Origin: Apilactobacillus bombintestini
GTDB lineage: Bacteria; Bacillota; Bacilli; Lactobacillales; Lactobacillaceae
Reading direction: 5' to 3'
Length of the DNA stretch: 64,000 bases
Assembly (NCBI RefSeq): GCF_003627035.1
Contig: NZ_CP032626.1
Location: 744,001 to 808,000, forward strand
This document shows, in pieces, positions 18,429-25,649 of the stretch. Made by a program: the position numbers and the translations under genes. The notes beneath the pieces are model-generated. The model was not told the DNA's origin. It saw nothing but the letters and a program-made list of their open reading frames with translations, and searched no databases. Each line of letters begins with the position of its first letter. The first letter of the stretch is position 1.

Positions 18429-19344
18429 AGATACAAAAACTTTTAAAGTAACAGATAAAAGTCAAGGTAAACGACTTGATAAAGTAGTTTCGGACTATAT
18501 TAGTGATTTAAGTCGTTCTAGAGTAAAAGATTTAATTGAACAACACTTAATAACTGTTAACGGCGAAAACAAGAAACCTAAATATTCAACCAAAACAGAT
18601 GATGAGATAGTTGTTCAAATTCCAGAACCTGAAACTATTGATCTTTGTCCCGAAAATATTGATTTAGATATCGTATACGAAGATGATGATGTAATTGTGG
18701 TTAACAAACCACAAGGAATGGTAGTTCATCCATCTCCTGGTCATCCTAATCATACCTTGGTTAATGCGCTACTTTATCACTGTCCATTGTCTAATATAAA
18801 CGGAACCTATCGTCCAGGTATTGTTCATAGAATTGATAAAGATACCTCTGGTTTATTGATGGTTGCTAAAAACAACATGGCACATGAATCATTATCCAAA
18901 CAATTAAAAGCTAAATCTAACATTAGAGAGTATGTAGCGTTAGTACACGGTAATATTAAAGAAAACACTGGTACTATTAATGCTCCTATTGGTAGATCTA
19001 AAAAGGATAGAAAAAAGCAGGCAGTAATTGAAGACGGAAAACATGCTGTAACTCATTTTAAAGTTCTTGAAAGATATGGAGAATATACATTGGTTTCATG
19101 TGTATTGGAAACAGGTAGAACACATCAAATTCGAGTACACATGAAATACATTGGACACCCTCTAGCAGGTGATCCATTATATGGTCCTAAGAAGACTATT
19201 CATGGAAATGGTCAATTCTTACATGCTAAAAAATTAGGATTTATACATCCTAGAACTAAAGAGCAGTTGGTATTTGAAAGACCAGTTCCAGAAATTTTCC
19301 AAGAAACAATTCAAAAGTTAAGAAACAAAGCAAATATTCATTAG
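18424..19344 (+). CDS. rluD: RluD-family 23S rRNA pseudouridine synthase, non-ATG start
   Basis: An S4 RNA-binding domain (residues about 14-75, [25 protein letters not shown]) precedes the catalytic domain with [16 protein letters not shown] (catalytic Asp) and the C-terminal [10 protein letters not shown] and [10 protein letters not shown] blocks. The first ATG in frame, at 18697, would remove the S4 domain and part of the catalytic core. The homologous frame is open back to 18424, where an ATT overlaps the lspA stop and has GGTGAT 6-8 bases upstream. ATT is therefore the most likely start. About 306 residues, normal for RluD. Confidence 0.85.
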   Translation: MKDTKTFKVTDKSQGKRLDKVVSDYISDLSRSRVKDLIEQHLITVNGENKKPKYSTKTDDEIVVQIPEPETIDLCPENIDLDIVYEDDDVIVVNKPQGMVVHPSPGHPNHTLVNALLYHCPLSNINGTYRPGIVHRIDKDTSGLLMVAKNNMAHESLSKQLKAKSNIREYVALVHGNIKENTGTINAPIGRSKKDRKKQAVIEDGKHAVTHFKVLERYGEYTLVSCVLETGRTHQIRVHMKYIGHPLAGDPLYGPKKTIHGNGQFLHAKKLGFIHPRTKEQLVFERPVPEIFQETIQKLRNKANIH

Positions 19345-19355
19345 GAGGATTTTAC

Positions 19356-19883
19356 ATGTCCAAAGTAGTAGTTGACAAAATGGCAATGCAAAGAGCTTTA
19401 ACTAGAATTACTTATGAAATTATTGAAAAAAATAAGGGTGTAAATAATCTAGTTTTAGTAGGAATTAAAACAAGGGGTTTCTACCTTGCTAAAAGAATTG
19501 CCAATCGTCTAGAAAAACTTGAAAACAAAAACGTTCCGGTAGTAGGAATCGATGTTACTAAATACCGTGATGACATAACTCATACTCAAGATGAACCTGA
19601 TGTAGTAACTGACCAAAACATTTCACTTATGAATAAAAATGTCATTTTAATAGATGATGTTTTATATACTGGTAGAACCATTAATGCGGCATTATCAGCA
19701 TTAACTGAATTAGGTCGTCCTAACAATACACGTTTAGCTGTATTAGTAGATCGTGGACACCGTGAATTACCTATTAGAGCTGACTTTGTGGGTAAGAATA
19801 TTCCTACATCTAAACAAGAAGACATTCGAGTTCAAGTAAACGAAATTGACGAACAAGATTCTGTTGAAATTGAAGAAAAGTAA
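19356..19883 (+). CDS. pyrR: Pyrimidine operon regulator / uracil phosphoribosyltransferase
   Basis: 175 residues. PyrR binds attenuator RNA in a UMP-dependent way and has weak uracil phosphoribosyltransferase activity. The PRPP-binding motif [18 protein letters not shown] lies at about residues 94-111. [24 protein letters not shown] is the PyrR signature region. AGGAGG precedes the ATG. No classical PyrR-binding attenuator is visible between rluD and pyrR or in the 30-bp gap to carA. The usual pyr genes B, C, D, E and F do not follow; only the atypical carA and carB do. Confidence 0.95.
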   Translation: MSKVVVDKMAMQRALTRITYEIIEKNKGVNNLVLVGIKTRGFYLAKRIANRLEKLENKNVPVVGIDVTKYRDDITHTQDEPDVVTDQNISLMNKNVILIDDVLYTGRTINAALSALTELGRPNNTRLAVLVDRGHRELPIRADFVGKNIPTSKQEDIRVQVNEIDEQDSVEIEEK

Positions 19884-19913
19884 CTCTTAAATAACTATTT
19901 AAGGAGAGTTGTT

Positions 19914-20987
19914 ATGACAACACGATATTTAATATTAGAAGATGGAACTTCATATAAAGGAAAAAGTTTTGGTGCTGAATCAACCACAACTGGTGAAATT
20001 ATTGTAAATTCCAATATGTTAGGCTATCAAGAAGTCATAACAAATCAAATTTACCATAATCAAATTATTGTATTTACACAACCATCTATAGGTAATACTG
20101 GTATTAACCATAAAAGCTTTGAAGCTATTGTCACCAATGCCAAAGGGGTAGTAGTTAAAGAGTTTTCCAATATTTCTACTAATAGATTGGGTAATCTAAA
20201 CTTAGATTTATTTTTGAAGCAACATAACATCCCAGGTATATATGGAATTGATACACGTGAATTAACTCGTCGCTTAAATCGTAATAAATCAATGAAAGCA
20301 AGTATCGTGGATGTAGATGATGAACATGCTTTTGATCAATTACATGCAACTGTACTAACTAACCAACAAGTAAAACAAGTTTCTACTAAAGCACCATTTC
20401 CAAATACTGGTGACGGATACAACATTGTTTTAATCGATTTCGGCTTAAAATATGGGATATTACGTAAGTTAGCTGACTTAGACTGTAATGTCATTGTTAT
20501 GCCTTGGGATACTACTAGTCAGTCTATTTTTGACCTAGATCCTGATGGAGTTGTGTTATCTACAGGACCTGGTTCACCAAGAGATTTACCAGAATCAGTG
20601 TTAGAAATGATTCGCGACGTACAAAAAGAAATTCCTATGTTCTCTATGGGATTAGGCCACGAATTATTTGCTTTAGCTAACGGAGCTAATGTTTACAAAC
20701 TACCAGTAGAACATCATGGTAGTAATCATCCAATTAGACAAATAATAACTAACCAAATCATTTATGCATCCCAAAGTGAAGGTTATGCGGTAGATCCTAA
20801 ATCTATTATCCATGACCAATTATTAATTACCTATGTAGATGTAGTAAATGGAACTGTTCAAGGAATTCGTCACCGTGATTATCCGGCATTTTCTGTTCAA
20901 TTTTCACCAGACGGTGGACCTGGACCACAAGAATCAGCGGATTTATTTGAAGAATTCTTAGAAAACGTTAGCTCGCAAAGGAGATAA
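19914..20987 (+). CDS. carA: CarA-like protein without glutaminase catalytic residues
   Basis: Full-length homologue (357 residues) of the carbamoyl-phosphate synthase small subunit: N-terminal CarA domain (RYLILEDGTSYKGKSFGAE, MLGYQEVITN, GIDTRELTRR) and C-terminal class I glutamine amidotransferase fold. The nucleophile motif, normally GICLGHQ, reads SMGLGHE at 244-250, so Gly246 replaces Cys. The His/Glu motif, normally YHPE, reads FSPD at 330-333, so Ser331 and Asp333 replace His and Glu. The substrate-side NHG reads SEG (288-290). Glutamine hydrolysis should be impossible. The frame is open with an upstream AAGGAGAG, so this looks like a maintained pseudoenzyme. The gap to pyrR can fold so that the ribosome site is part of a small hairpin. 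Confidence 0.9.
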   Translation: MTTRYLILEDGTSYKGKSFGAESTTTGEIIVNSNMLGYQEVITNQIYHNQIIVFTQPSIGNTGINHKSFEAIVTNAKGVVVKEFSNISTNRLGNLNLDLFLKQHNIPGIYGIDTRELTRRLNRNKSMKASIVDVDDEHAFDQLHATVLTNQQVKQVSTKAPFPNTGDGYNIVLIDFGLKYGILRKLADLDCNVIVMPWDTTSQSIFDLDPDGVVLSTGPGSPRDLPESVLEMIRDVQKEIPMFSMGLGHELFALANGANVYKLPVEHHGSNHPIRQIITNQIIYASQSEGYAVDPKSIIHDQLLITYVDVVNGTVQGIRHRDYPAFSVQFSPDGGPGPQESADLFEEFLENVSSQRR

Positions 20988-20991
20988 CTAA

Positions 20992-23502
20992 ATGATAGAT
21001 GAAAGTATTAAGAAGGTACTAATTCTGGGTAGTGGACCGTCTAAAATTGGTAGCGAAACCGAATTAGATGCTGCAGCATTCCAGATGATGATTGCTTTAA
21101 AGAAACATAATATTAGAGTAATGGTTATGGATAACAATCCATTTTCCTTAACTATGTCTGAATCACAAGGCAATGATGTTTTTATTAAAGAAATCAATGT
21201 AAAGAACGTACTAGAAATTATCAAAGAAGTTAAACCAGATGCTATTATTCCAATTATTGGTGGTTTGAGAGCTATTCATGTTACTCAAGAACTACAAAAT
21301 CAGGGAATTTTATCGGAATTAAATATTCGTGTTTTAGGAATATCTAAGGAATCCTTAAATGTCTTGAATAATCCGGATCGTATGAAGAGTACTTTAAACC
21401 ATGTTAATGAACCATCCGTACCTTCCAAAATTATCAAAACAGAATCTGAAGCTTTCGAAGTGGTTAGAGAAATTGGGTTCCCAGTTATTGTTAAACAAAT
21501 TAATCAACGCAATCGTGAAGGTACCGAAAGATATATTTGTAATAATGCCGAAGACTTATCAGATTGTTTAGAAAACAACTTCTTACAAGATGATGGCGTA
21601 TGCGTTATAGAAAAAAGTATCGTAGGTTACAAACAAGTTGAAATGGTGGGAGTAAGAGACCAAACTAACACCAAAATTTTAATTAGTGGATTGGAAAATA
21701 TCGATGCTGTAGGGGTCCATTCAGGGGATTCTATGGTAATTACACCTGTCCAAACACTAAACGATATTGAATACCAAAAACTAAGAACTGCAACTTTTAA
21801 AATAATGGATGCTTTAAATGTGGTGGGAGTATGTCATATACAATTTGCTTTAGATACTACTAGCGAAAATAATTATTATGTTACTAAAATAACTCCACTT
21901 ATTGGTGGAAGTTCTGCTTTAGCAGCACGTTCTACTGGTTATCCAATAGTTTATGTATGTACTAATTTATTATTAGGTAATTCATTCTCAGAAATTAAAT
22001 TAAACCATAAGTATCACCACTTAACTCCTATTATTGAACCTACATTGGACCATATAGTAGTAAAAATGCCAGTATGGCCATTTGATAATATTCCAGAAGC
22101 AGATCAACATTTAAATACTAAAATGAAGTCTGTCGGCTCTACTATAGGTGTTGGTAGAACTGTGGAAGAAGCTTTATTAAAGGCATTAAGAAGTTCACAA
22201 TTTTCACCTCGTGATGTTCTTCCAAGTATGCATGAGATTAGTTCTGATGAATTGATCAGTCAGTTGATTCATCCAAAATCCAATCGTCTTTTAGTGCTAA
22301 TAGAAGCTCTTCGTAGAGGTTACGAAATTGATGAACTAGAAGAATTATCCAAAATTAATAAATTTTATTTCTATAAACTAAAAGCTTTACTAGAAGTAGA
22401 AGAATTAATTATTAATCATCCTATGGAACTACACACTATTGAAACTGCACATAATTATGGGTTTGGAGATAGTATGATGGCCGAAACCTGGAATCAACCT
22501 ATTGAAAAGGTCCGTAAGTTATTCCATGACCAAAATGAATATCCTACTTATAAAGCAATTGAACCATCTGCCGGAGAATTTGATCAAGGCATTAAATCCT
22601 TCTATAGCAGTTATGAAAAAGAAAACGAATCCACGAAGGAATCCGATAAAACTGCGTTAGTAATTGGTAGAGGTGGTAATAAATTAGGGCCAAATACCGC
22701 AGCAGATTTTTATACTGCAGAAATGCTAATTCAATTGCATAAAATTGGATATAGAACCATTGTAATGAATAATAATCCTAACGCCTTATCATTAAGTCCA
22801 CAAATTAGTGATAAGCAGTACATTGAACCTATTCAATTAGGTGCAATTTTAAACATTATTGAATTAGAAAAACCAGTAAGAGTATTTATACCTGGTAATC
22901 GTCATTTCTTATTGAAACAATTAAAGAAATACACTAATTTGAATGTACAAGTTTTACCACCTGATCAAGAAACTGGAGTAATTTTGCCTAAAGATGTTAC
23001 TTATGCATTAAACTTTTTTGTTACTAAAACTGACAGTTACTTCATAGGTACTGAAAAGCTTATAAGCAATAATAAGAGCAATTTAGATTATGTTACTACC
23101 TATGAGGCTCCATACATTCTAGATAAAGAATCACTGGAAAATAACATTAAATTATCTCAATCTCATATTAAAAAGTCCAACTGGATTGGATTGGTACAAA
23201 TACTATTTAATAAGAAGAAAAATGGCCAATCAGAATATGTAGGAATACGTCCATTAAGATTGACTGAAACTGTATTTATCAGTCAGGCTACTGGTATCAA
23301 CTGGATAAAGGAATTAGTTAAATTCTACACTAACAAGCTTGATATCAATAAATTAATTGATTCGATCAATTATGCACCTACCACTCAAACTACTATGCAA
23401 GCTACATTCCCATTTAAGCAATTAAATGTCGATATAGACCATGCTAATAGTTCTCAAGAAGTGGGAGCAAAAGTTAAATTTAAGCCTATTAAAATTGAAT
23501 AA
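20992..23502 (+). CDS. carB: CarB-like protein, shortened and with degenerate ATP-grasp sites
   Basis: Homologue of the carbamoyl-phosphate synthase large subunit, but 836 residues instead of about 1060. Residues 1-400 match the carboxyphosphate half (ILGSGPSKIGSETELDAAAF, GVHSGDSMVITPVQTL, SSALAARSTGYPI). The metal/ATP motif IEMNPRVSR reads TKITPLIGG at 298-306, so Lys299 and Thr301 replace Glu and Asn. The glycine-rich GGSGGG loop reads QINQRNREG (169-177). Glu residues in the ESLIGWKEYE block are Lys208 and Gln215. The second half keeps its pre-ATP-grasp domain (553-650), but most of the ATP-grasp fold is missing; a remnant ends at about 785. The allosteric MGS domain is absent. GGAG precedes ATG 20992, 4 bp after carA. 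Confidence 0.88.
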   Translation: MIDESIKKVLILGSGPSKIGSETELDAAAFQMMIALKKHNIRVMVMDNNPFSLTMSESQGNDVFIKEINVKNVLEIIKEVKPDAIIPIIGGLRAIHVTQELQNQGILSELNIRVLGISKESLNVLNNPDRMKSTLNHVNEPSVPSKIIKTESEAFEVVREIGFPVIVKQINQRNREGTERYICNNAEDLSDCLENNFLQDDGVCVIEKSIVGYKQVEMVGVRDQTNTKILISGLENIDAVGVHSGDSMVITPVQTLNDIEYQKLRTATFKIMDALNVVGVCHIQFALDTTSENNYYVTKITPLIGGSSALAARSTGYPIVYVCTNLLLGNSFSEIKLNHKYHHLTPIIEPTLDHIVVKMPVWPFDNIPEADQHLNTKMKSVGSTIGVGRTVEEALLKALRSSQFSPRDVLPSMHEISSDELISQLIHPKSNRLLVLIEALRRGYEIDELEELSKINKFYFYKLKALLEVEELIINHPMELHTIETAHNYGFGDSMMAETWNQPIEKVRKLFHDQNEYPTYKAIEPSAGEFDQGIKSFYSSYEKENESTKESDKTALVIGRGGNKLGPNTAADFYTAEMLIQLHKIGYRTIVMNNNPNALSLSPQISDKQYIEPIQLGAILNIIELEKPVRVFIPGNRHFLLKQLKKYTNLNVQVLPPDQETGVILPKDVTYALNFFVTKTDSYFIGTEKLISNNKSNLDYVTTYEAPYILDKESLENNIKLSQSHIKKSNWIGLVQILFNKKKNGQSEYVGIRPLRLTETVFISQATGINWIKELVKFYTNKLDINKLIDSINYAPTTQTTMQATFPFKQLNVDIDHANSSQEVGAKVKFKPIKIE

Positions 23503-23509
23503 TAAGAAT

Positions 23510-23550
23510 AAAAGGATTTTTTGCTACATTGTAGTGAAGAATCCTTTTTA
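23510..23550 (+). terminator. Terminator of the pyrR-carA-carB transcript
   Basis: AAAAGGATT pairs with AATCCTTTT around an irregular loop, followed by T-rich sequence, 8 bp after the carB stop. Confidence 0.75.
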
Positions 23551-23842
23551 TATGTGCTTTAATAATTATTAAAATAATAGGGCGGACATGGGGGATTTTT
23601 TATTTTGCTTAATTTTTTCATCAAAATACATAGCAAAATATGCTTGATTGAGGCTCAAATTAATCAAAAAAGTTATTTTAGTTATTTTTTAAATCGCTTA
23701 AACCCTTATCATATAAGCATTGAAAGGCAATTTTTACTGTTTTAAGGCGCTGTATAAAAACACGTTCGTTATTTATGTGAATGATTATACGTTTAAGAAC
23801 TCTCACAAACGCATTAAATCTTATTAATTATTGTGATAAAAA

Positions 23843-23887
23843 TAAAAAATGGATGGTTGAGAGATTTTTAATTTATCAATCATCCAT
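23843..23887 (-). terminator. Terminator after the small membrane-protein ORF
   Basis: On the minus strand ATGGATGATTGA and TCAACCATCCAT form a 12-bp stem with one wobble around a 15-nt loop, followed by TTTTTATT. It begins 17 bp after the stop at 23904, and no other minus-strand gene is near enough to need it. Confidence 0.7.
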
Positions 23888-23903
23888 TAAAATGTTTTAA
23901 AAA

Positions 23904-24071
23904 TTATTTGTTAGTTTTCGTACAAATACGTTTATTTCTAAAATCAATAGCAAAAATGAAAATTAAAACAATCATAATAATATTTTTATAATTATTATTA
24001 ACAAAGAAAAACATTATTGCGAAGATTAGTAACAATAATCCGCAAAATTTTTGTATTAACATATGATTCAT
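23904..24071 (-). CDS. Small two-helix membrane protein (55 aa), unknown
   Basis: A 55-residue frame with two hydrophobic stretches, GLLLLIFAIMFFFV (11-24) and IIMIVLIFIFAI (31-42), separated by NNNYKN and ended by a basic tail FRNKRICTKTNK. This pattern suits a small hairpin membrane protein with its loop on one side and basic ends inside. The first ATG (24071) has a weak GGA 4 bases upstream; a second ATG at 24062 is possible. Support for a real gene: a terminator 17 bp downstream, and an extended -10 (TGTGATAAT) 45 bp upstream with a perfect tandem repeat where the -35 should be. No family is recognised. Chance ORF in A/T-rich DNA remains possible. Confidence 0.5.
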   Translation of the reverse strand: MNHMLIQKFCGLLLLIFAIMFFFVNNNYKNIIMIVLIFIFAIDFRNKRICTKTNK

Positions 24072-24115
24072 TCAGTCCAATAATAAAATTTTTAGTTATG
24101 TAATTACTCATAGCA

Positions 24116-24123
24116 ATTATCAC
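24116..24123 (-). promoter_or_regulatory. Extended -10 element before the small membrane ORF
   Basis: The minus strand reads TGTGATAAT, a TGn-GATAAT extended -10, 45 bp before the candidate ATG. No recognisable -35 box; the 16-bp tandem repeat takes its place. Confidence 0.4.
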
Positions 24124-24155
24124 AATTTAGAATGTATTAAATTTAGAATGTATTA
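24124..24155. repeat. Perfect 16-bp tandem direct repeat
   Basis: AATTTAGAATGTATTA occurs twice, back to back, with no mismatch (24124-24139 and 24140-24155). It abuts the extended -10 of the small membrane ORF, so it could be a paired binding site for an activator or repressor. It could also be slippage in A/T-rich DNA. Confidence 0.8.
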
Positions 24156-24368
24156 TATGAAATCAAAATAGATTTTTTATACCTAGATGAAAAGATTAGT
24201 AATCCATTTATTTTTAATTACTTTGGTAAAAAATTAGGAATAATTTTTTATATTTACAAAAACTAAGTATCAAACATTTCTTTAAATAACAAAATTAAAG
24301 ATTTAGTTGTTACTGGATCAACAGATTTAAAATTATCATCGTCAATCATTCATCATATTCACCGAAAC

Positions 24369-24406
24369 TATCTACTTCGTATAATATATATTATGTAAAG
24401 TAGATA
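24369..24406. repeat. 38-bp interrupted palindrome
   Basis: Two 19-bp halves match in inverted orientation at 16 of 19 positions: outer arms TATCTACTT/AAGTAGATA and inner ATAATAT/ATATTAT, with three mismatched pairs between. Its role is unknown; no T run follows, so it is not a typical terminator. Confidence 0.65.
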
Positions 24407-24469
24407 TTTTTAAAAGTACTGCAAACACTTCTAGCATTTTGCACTGCTCCCTATTTAATATTTATAAAA

Positions 24470-24501
24470 TAAAAAAGTGTCCGTTTTGATAACAGACACT
24501 T
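24470..24501 (-). terminator. Terminator of gpx
   Basis: AAGTGTC and GACACTT pair around a 13-nt loop; the minus strand continues into a T run. Confidence 0.82.
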
Positions 24502-24510
24502 CATTTATAA

Positions 24511-24981
24511 TTAATGATTTAATTCATTTATGATATCTTGTTCAAATTTACGTGGATTCTTTAATGGAGAATATCTTTTTACAAATTCACCATAACGATT
24601 AATTAAGAATTTTGTGTAATTAAATTTAATTCTTCCTTTACCAGATGCATCTTTTAAATAAGTAAATAATGGTAATTCATCTTTACCATTTACTTTAGCT
24701 TGTTGAGCCATTGGAAATGTTACTCCATAATGCAATTGGCAATATTCGCTAGTTTTTTCATTAGATTTAAGTTCCATATGGAATTGATTAGATGGCACTC
24801 CAATGATCACTAAACCATCATTTTGGTATTTTTCGAATAAGTATTGTAAATCTTTCATTTGACCAGCTAAGCCACACTTACTTGCGGTATTAACAATTAA
24901 AATTACTCGGTTTTTAAGCTTGCTAAAATCGATTGTTTGTCCATTCATTTCGGTTAATTTAAAATCATATATACTACTCAT
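24511..24981 (-). CDS. gpx: Glutathione peroxidase family thiol peroxidase
   Basis: 156 residues of the GPx thioredoxin fold. Reduces peroxides, in bacteria usually with thioredoxin or low-molecular thiols. NTASKCGLAGQ holds the peroxidatic Cys36; VPSNQF holds Gln66; C81 lies in the EYCQLHYGVTFPM block. Two departures: the cysteine of the common FPCNQF motif is Ser64, and the Trp of the WNFTKFL motif is Phe120 (FNYTKFL), although its neighbour Asn121 remains. The Trp belongs to the family's catalytic tetrad, so activity may be altered. Single gene with its own terminator, next to folT. Confidence 0.88.
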   Translation of the reverse strand: MSSIYDFKLTEMNGQTIDFSKLKNRVILIVNTASKCGLAGQMKDLQYLFEKYQNDGLVIIGVPSNQFHMELKSNEKTSEYCQLHYGVTFPMAQQAKVNGKDELPLFTYLKDASGKGRIKFNYTKFLINRYGEFVKRYSPLKNPRKFEQDIINELNH

Positions 24982-25046
24982 ATAATCACTCCTGTAAATA
25001 AAAAGATTATGATTAATTAATCACAATCTTGAATTATTATATTAAA

Positions 25047-25583
25047 TTATTTCCATTTATCATGAATCAATCTTTGCATAACTGGATTTCCCAATATAAA
25101 AATCAAAATTACAATTTGAATTGGTGTACCAACTATTTGTTTAATTATTCTAGATGCTATAATCAGCTTCCAATCAAAGTGTAGAAATATTGTTAACCAC
25201 AATGTATTTAGCAAAGTATTAACTAATACTGCGATCACTAGCTGCGAGATAATAACTCTCACCAAACTAAATTTCTCATTTTTATACAAGAACATTCCAT
25301 ATATAAACGCTCCCAAAATTGCAGACAGCGTAAAACCTGGAATATACATAGTACCAGTAGTAAAGGTAATTATTAAATCAGTTATACCAGCAATTAATCC
25401 AGCAAGTAAAGGTCCATACATGGCACCAAGTACTGCTGTTGCTACAAAACCAAAAGTAAATACCATCGTAGGTGTATGTATGCCTATCCTACTTAATACA
25501 TAACTCATAGCCATTAAGATAGCAATCGTTGTTGCATCACTTATCTTGATTTTTGGCCATTTAAATATTTTTGATACATCCAT
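25047..25583 (-). CDS. folT: Folate-specific ECF transporter S component
   Basis: 178 residues, five to six membrane helices, with the S-component N-terminus (KISDATTIAILMAMSYVLSRIG) that contacts the EcfT coupling protein and GAMYGPLLAGLIAGITDLI that lines the substrate site. The folate assignment rests on sequence resemblance and on the THF riboswitch in the leader. It needs the shared EcfA1A2T module, encoded elsewhere. No stop-strand neighbour shares its transcript upstream; gpx lies 65 bp downstream and may be read separately. Confidence 0.9.
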   Translation of the reverse strand: MDVSKIFKWPKIKISDATTIAILMAMSYVLSRIGIHTPTMVFTFGFVATAVLGAMYGPLLAGLIAGITDLIITFTTGTMYIPGFTLSAILGAFIYGMFLYKNEKFSLVRVIISQLVIAVLVNTLLNTLWLTIFLHFDWKLIIASRIIKQIVGTPIQIVILIFILGNPVMQRLIHDKWK

Positions 25584-25649
25584 TCAGACATCTCCCCATG
25601 GAGCTGCCACTAAATAATTTATAAATGTTGATAATATTATAAAGATCTT

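Larger units (their letters stand above)
23551..24469. other. A/T-rich islet between carB and gpx
   Basis: About 0.9 kb with no recognisable gene family, visibly richer in A/T than the flanking genes. It holds a minus-strand 55-codon ORF with its own terminator and upstream repeat (entered separately), a 42-codon basic ORF on the minus strand (23678-23806, possible GTG start, no recognisable family), a 28-codon minus-strand ORF at 24263-24349 that may be a remnant, and a 38-bp interrupted palindrome at 24369-24406. No transposase or inverted terminal repeats were seen. Confidence 0.6.

Noticed and set aside
19882-19910. Hairpin between pyrR and carA as a PyrR attenuator
   Set aside because: AACTCT/AGAGTT plus a short A/T stem can fold, but the conserved PyrR-binding loop sequence is absent and there is no terminator; at most a weak ribosome-site hairpin.
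23551-24469. Insertion sequence or transposon remnant in the islet
   Set aside because: No transposase motif, terminal inverted repeats or target duplication could be found.
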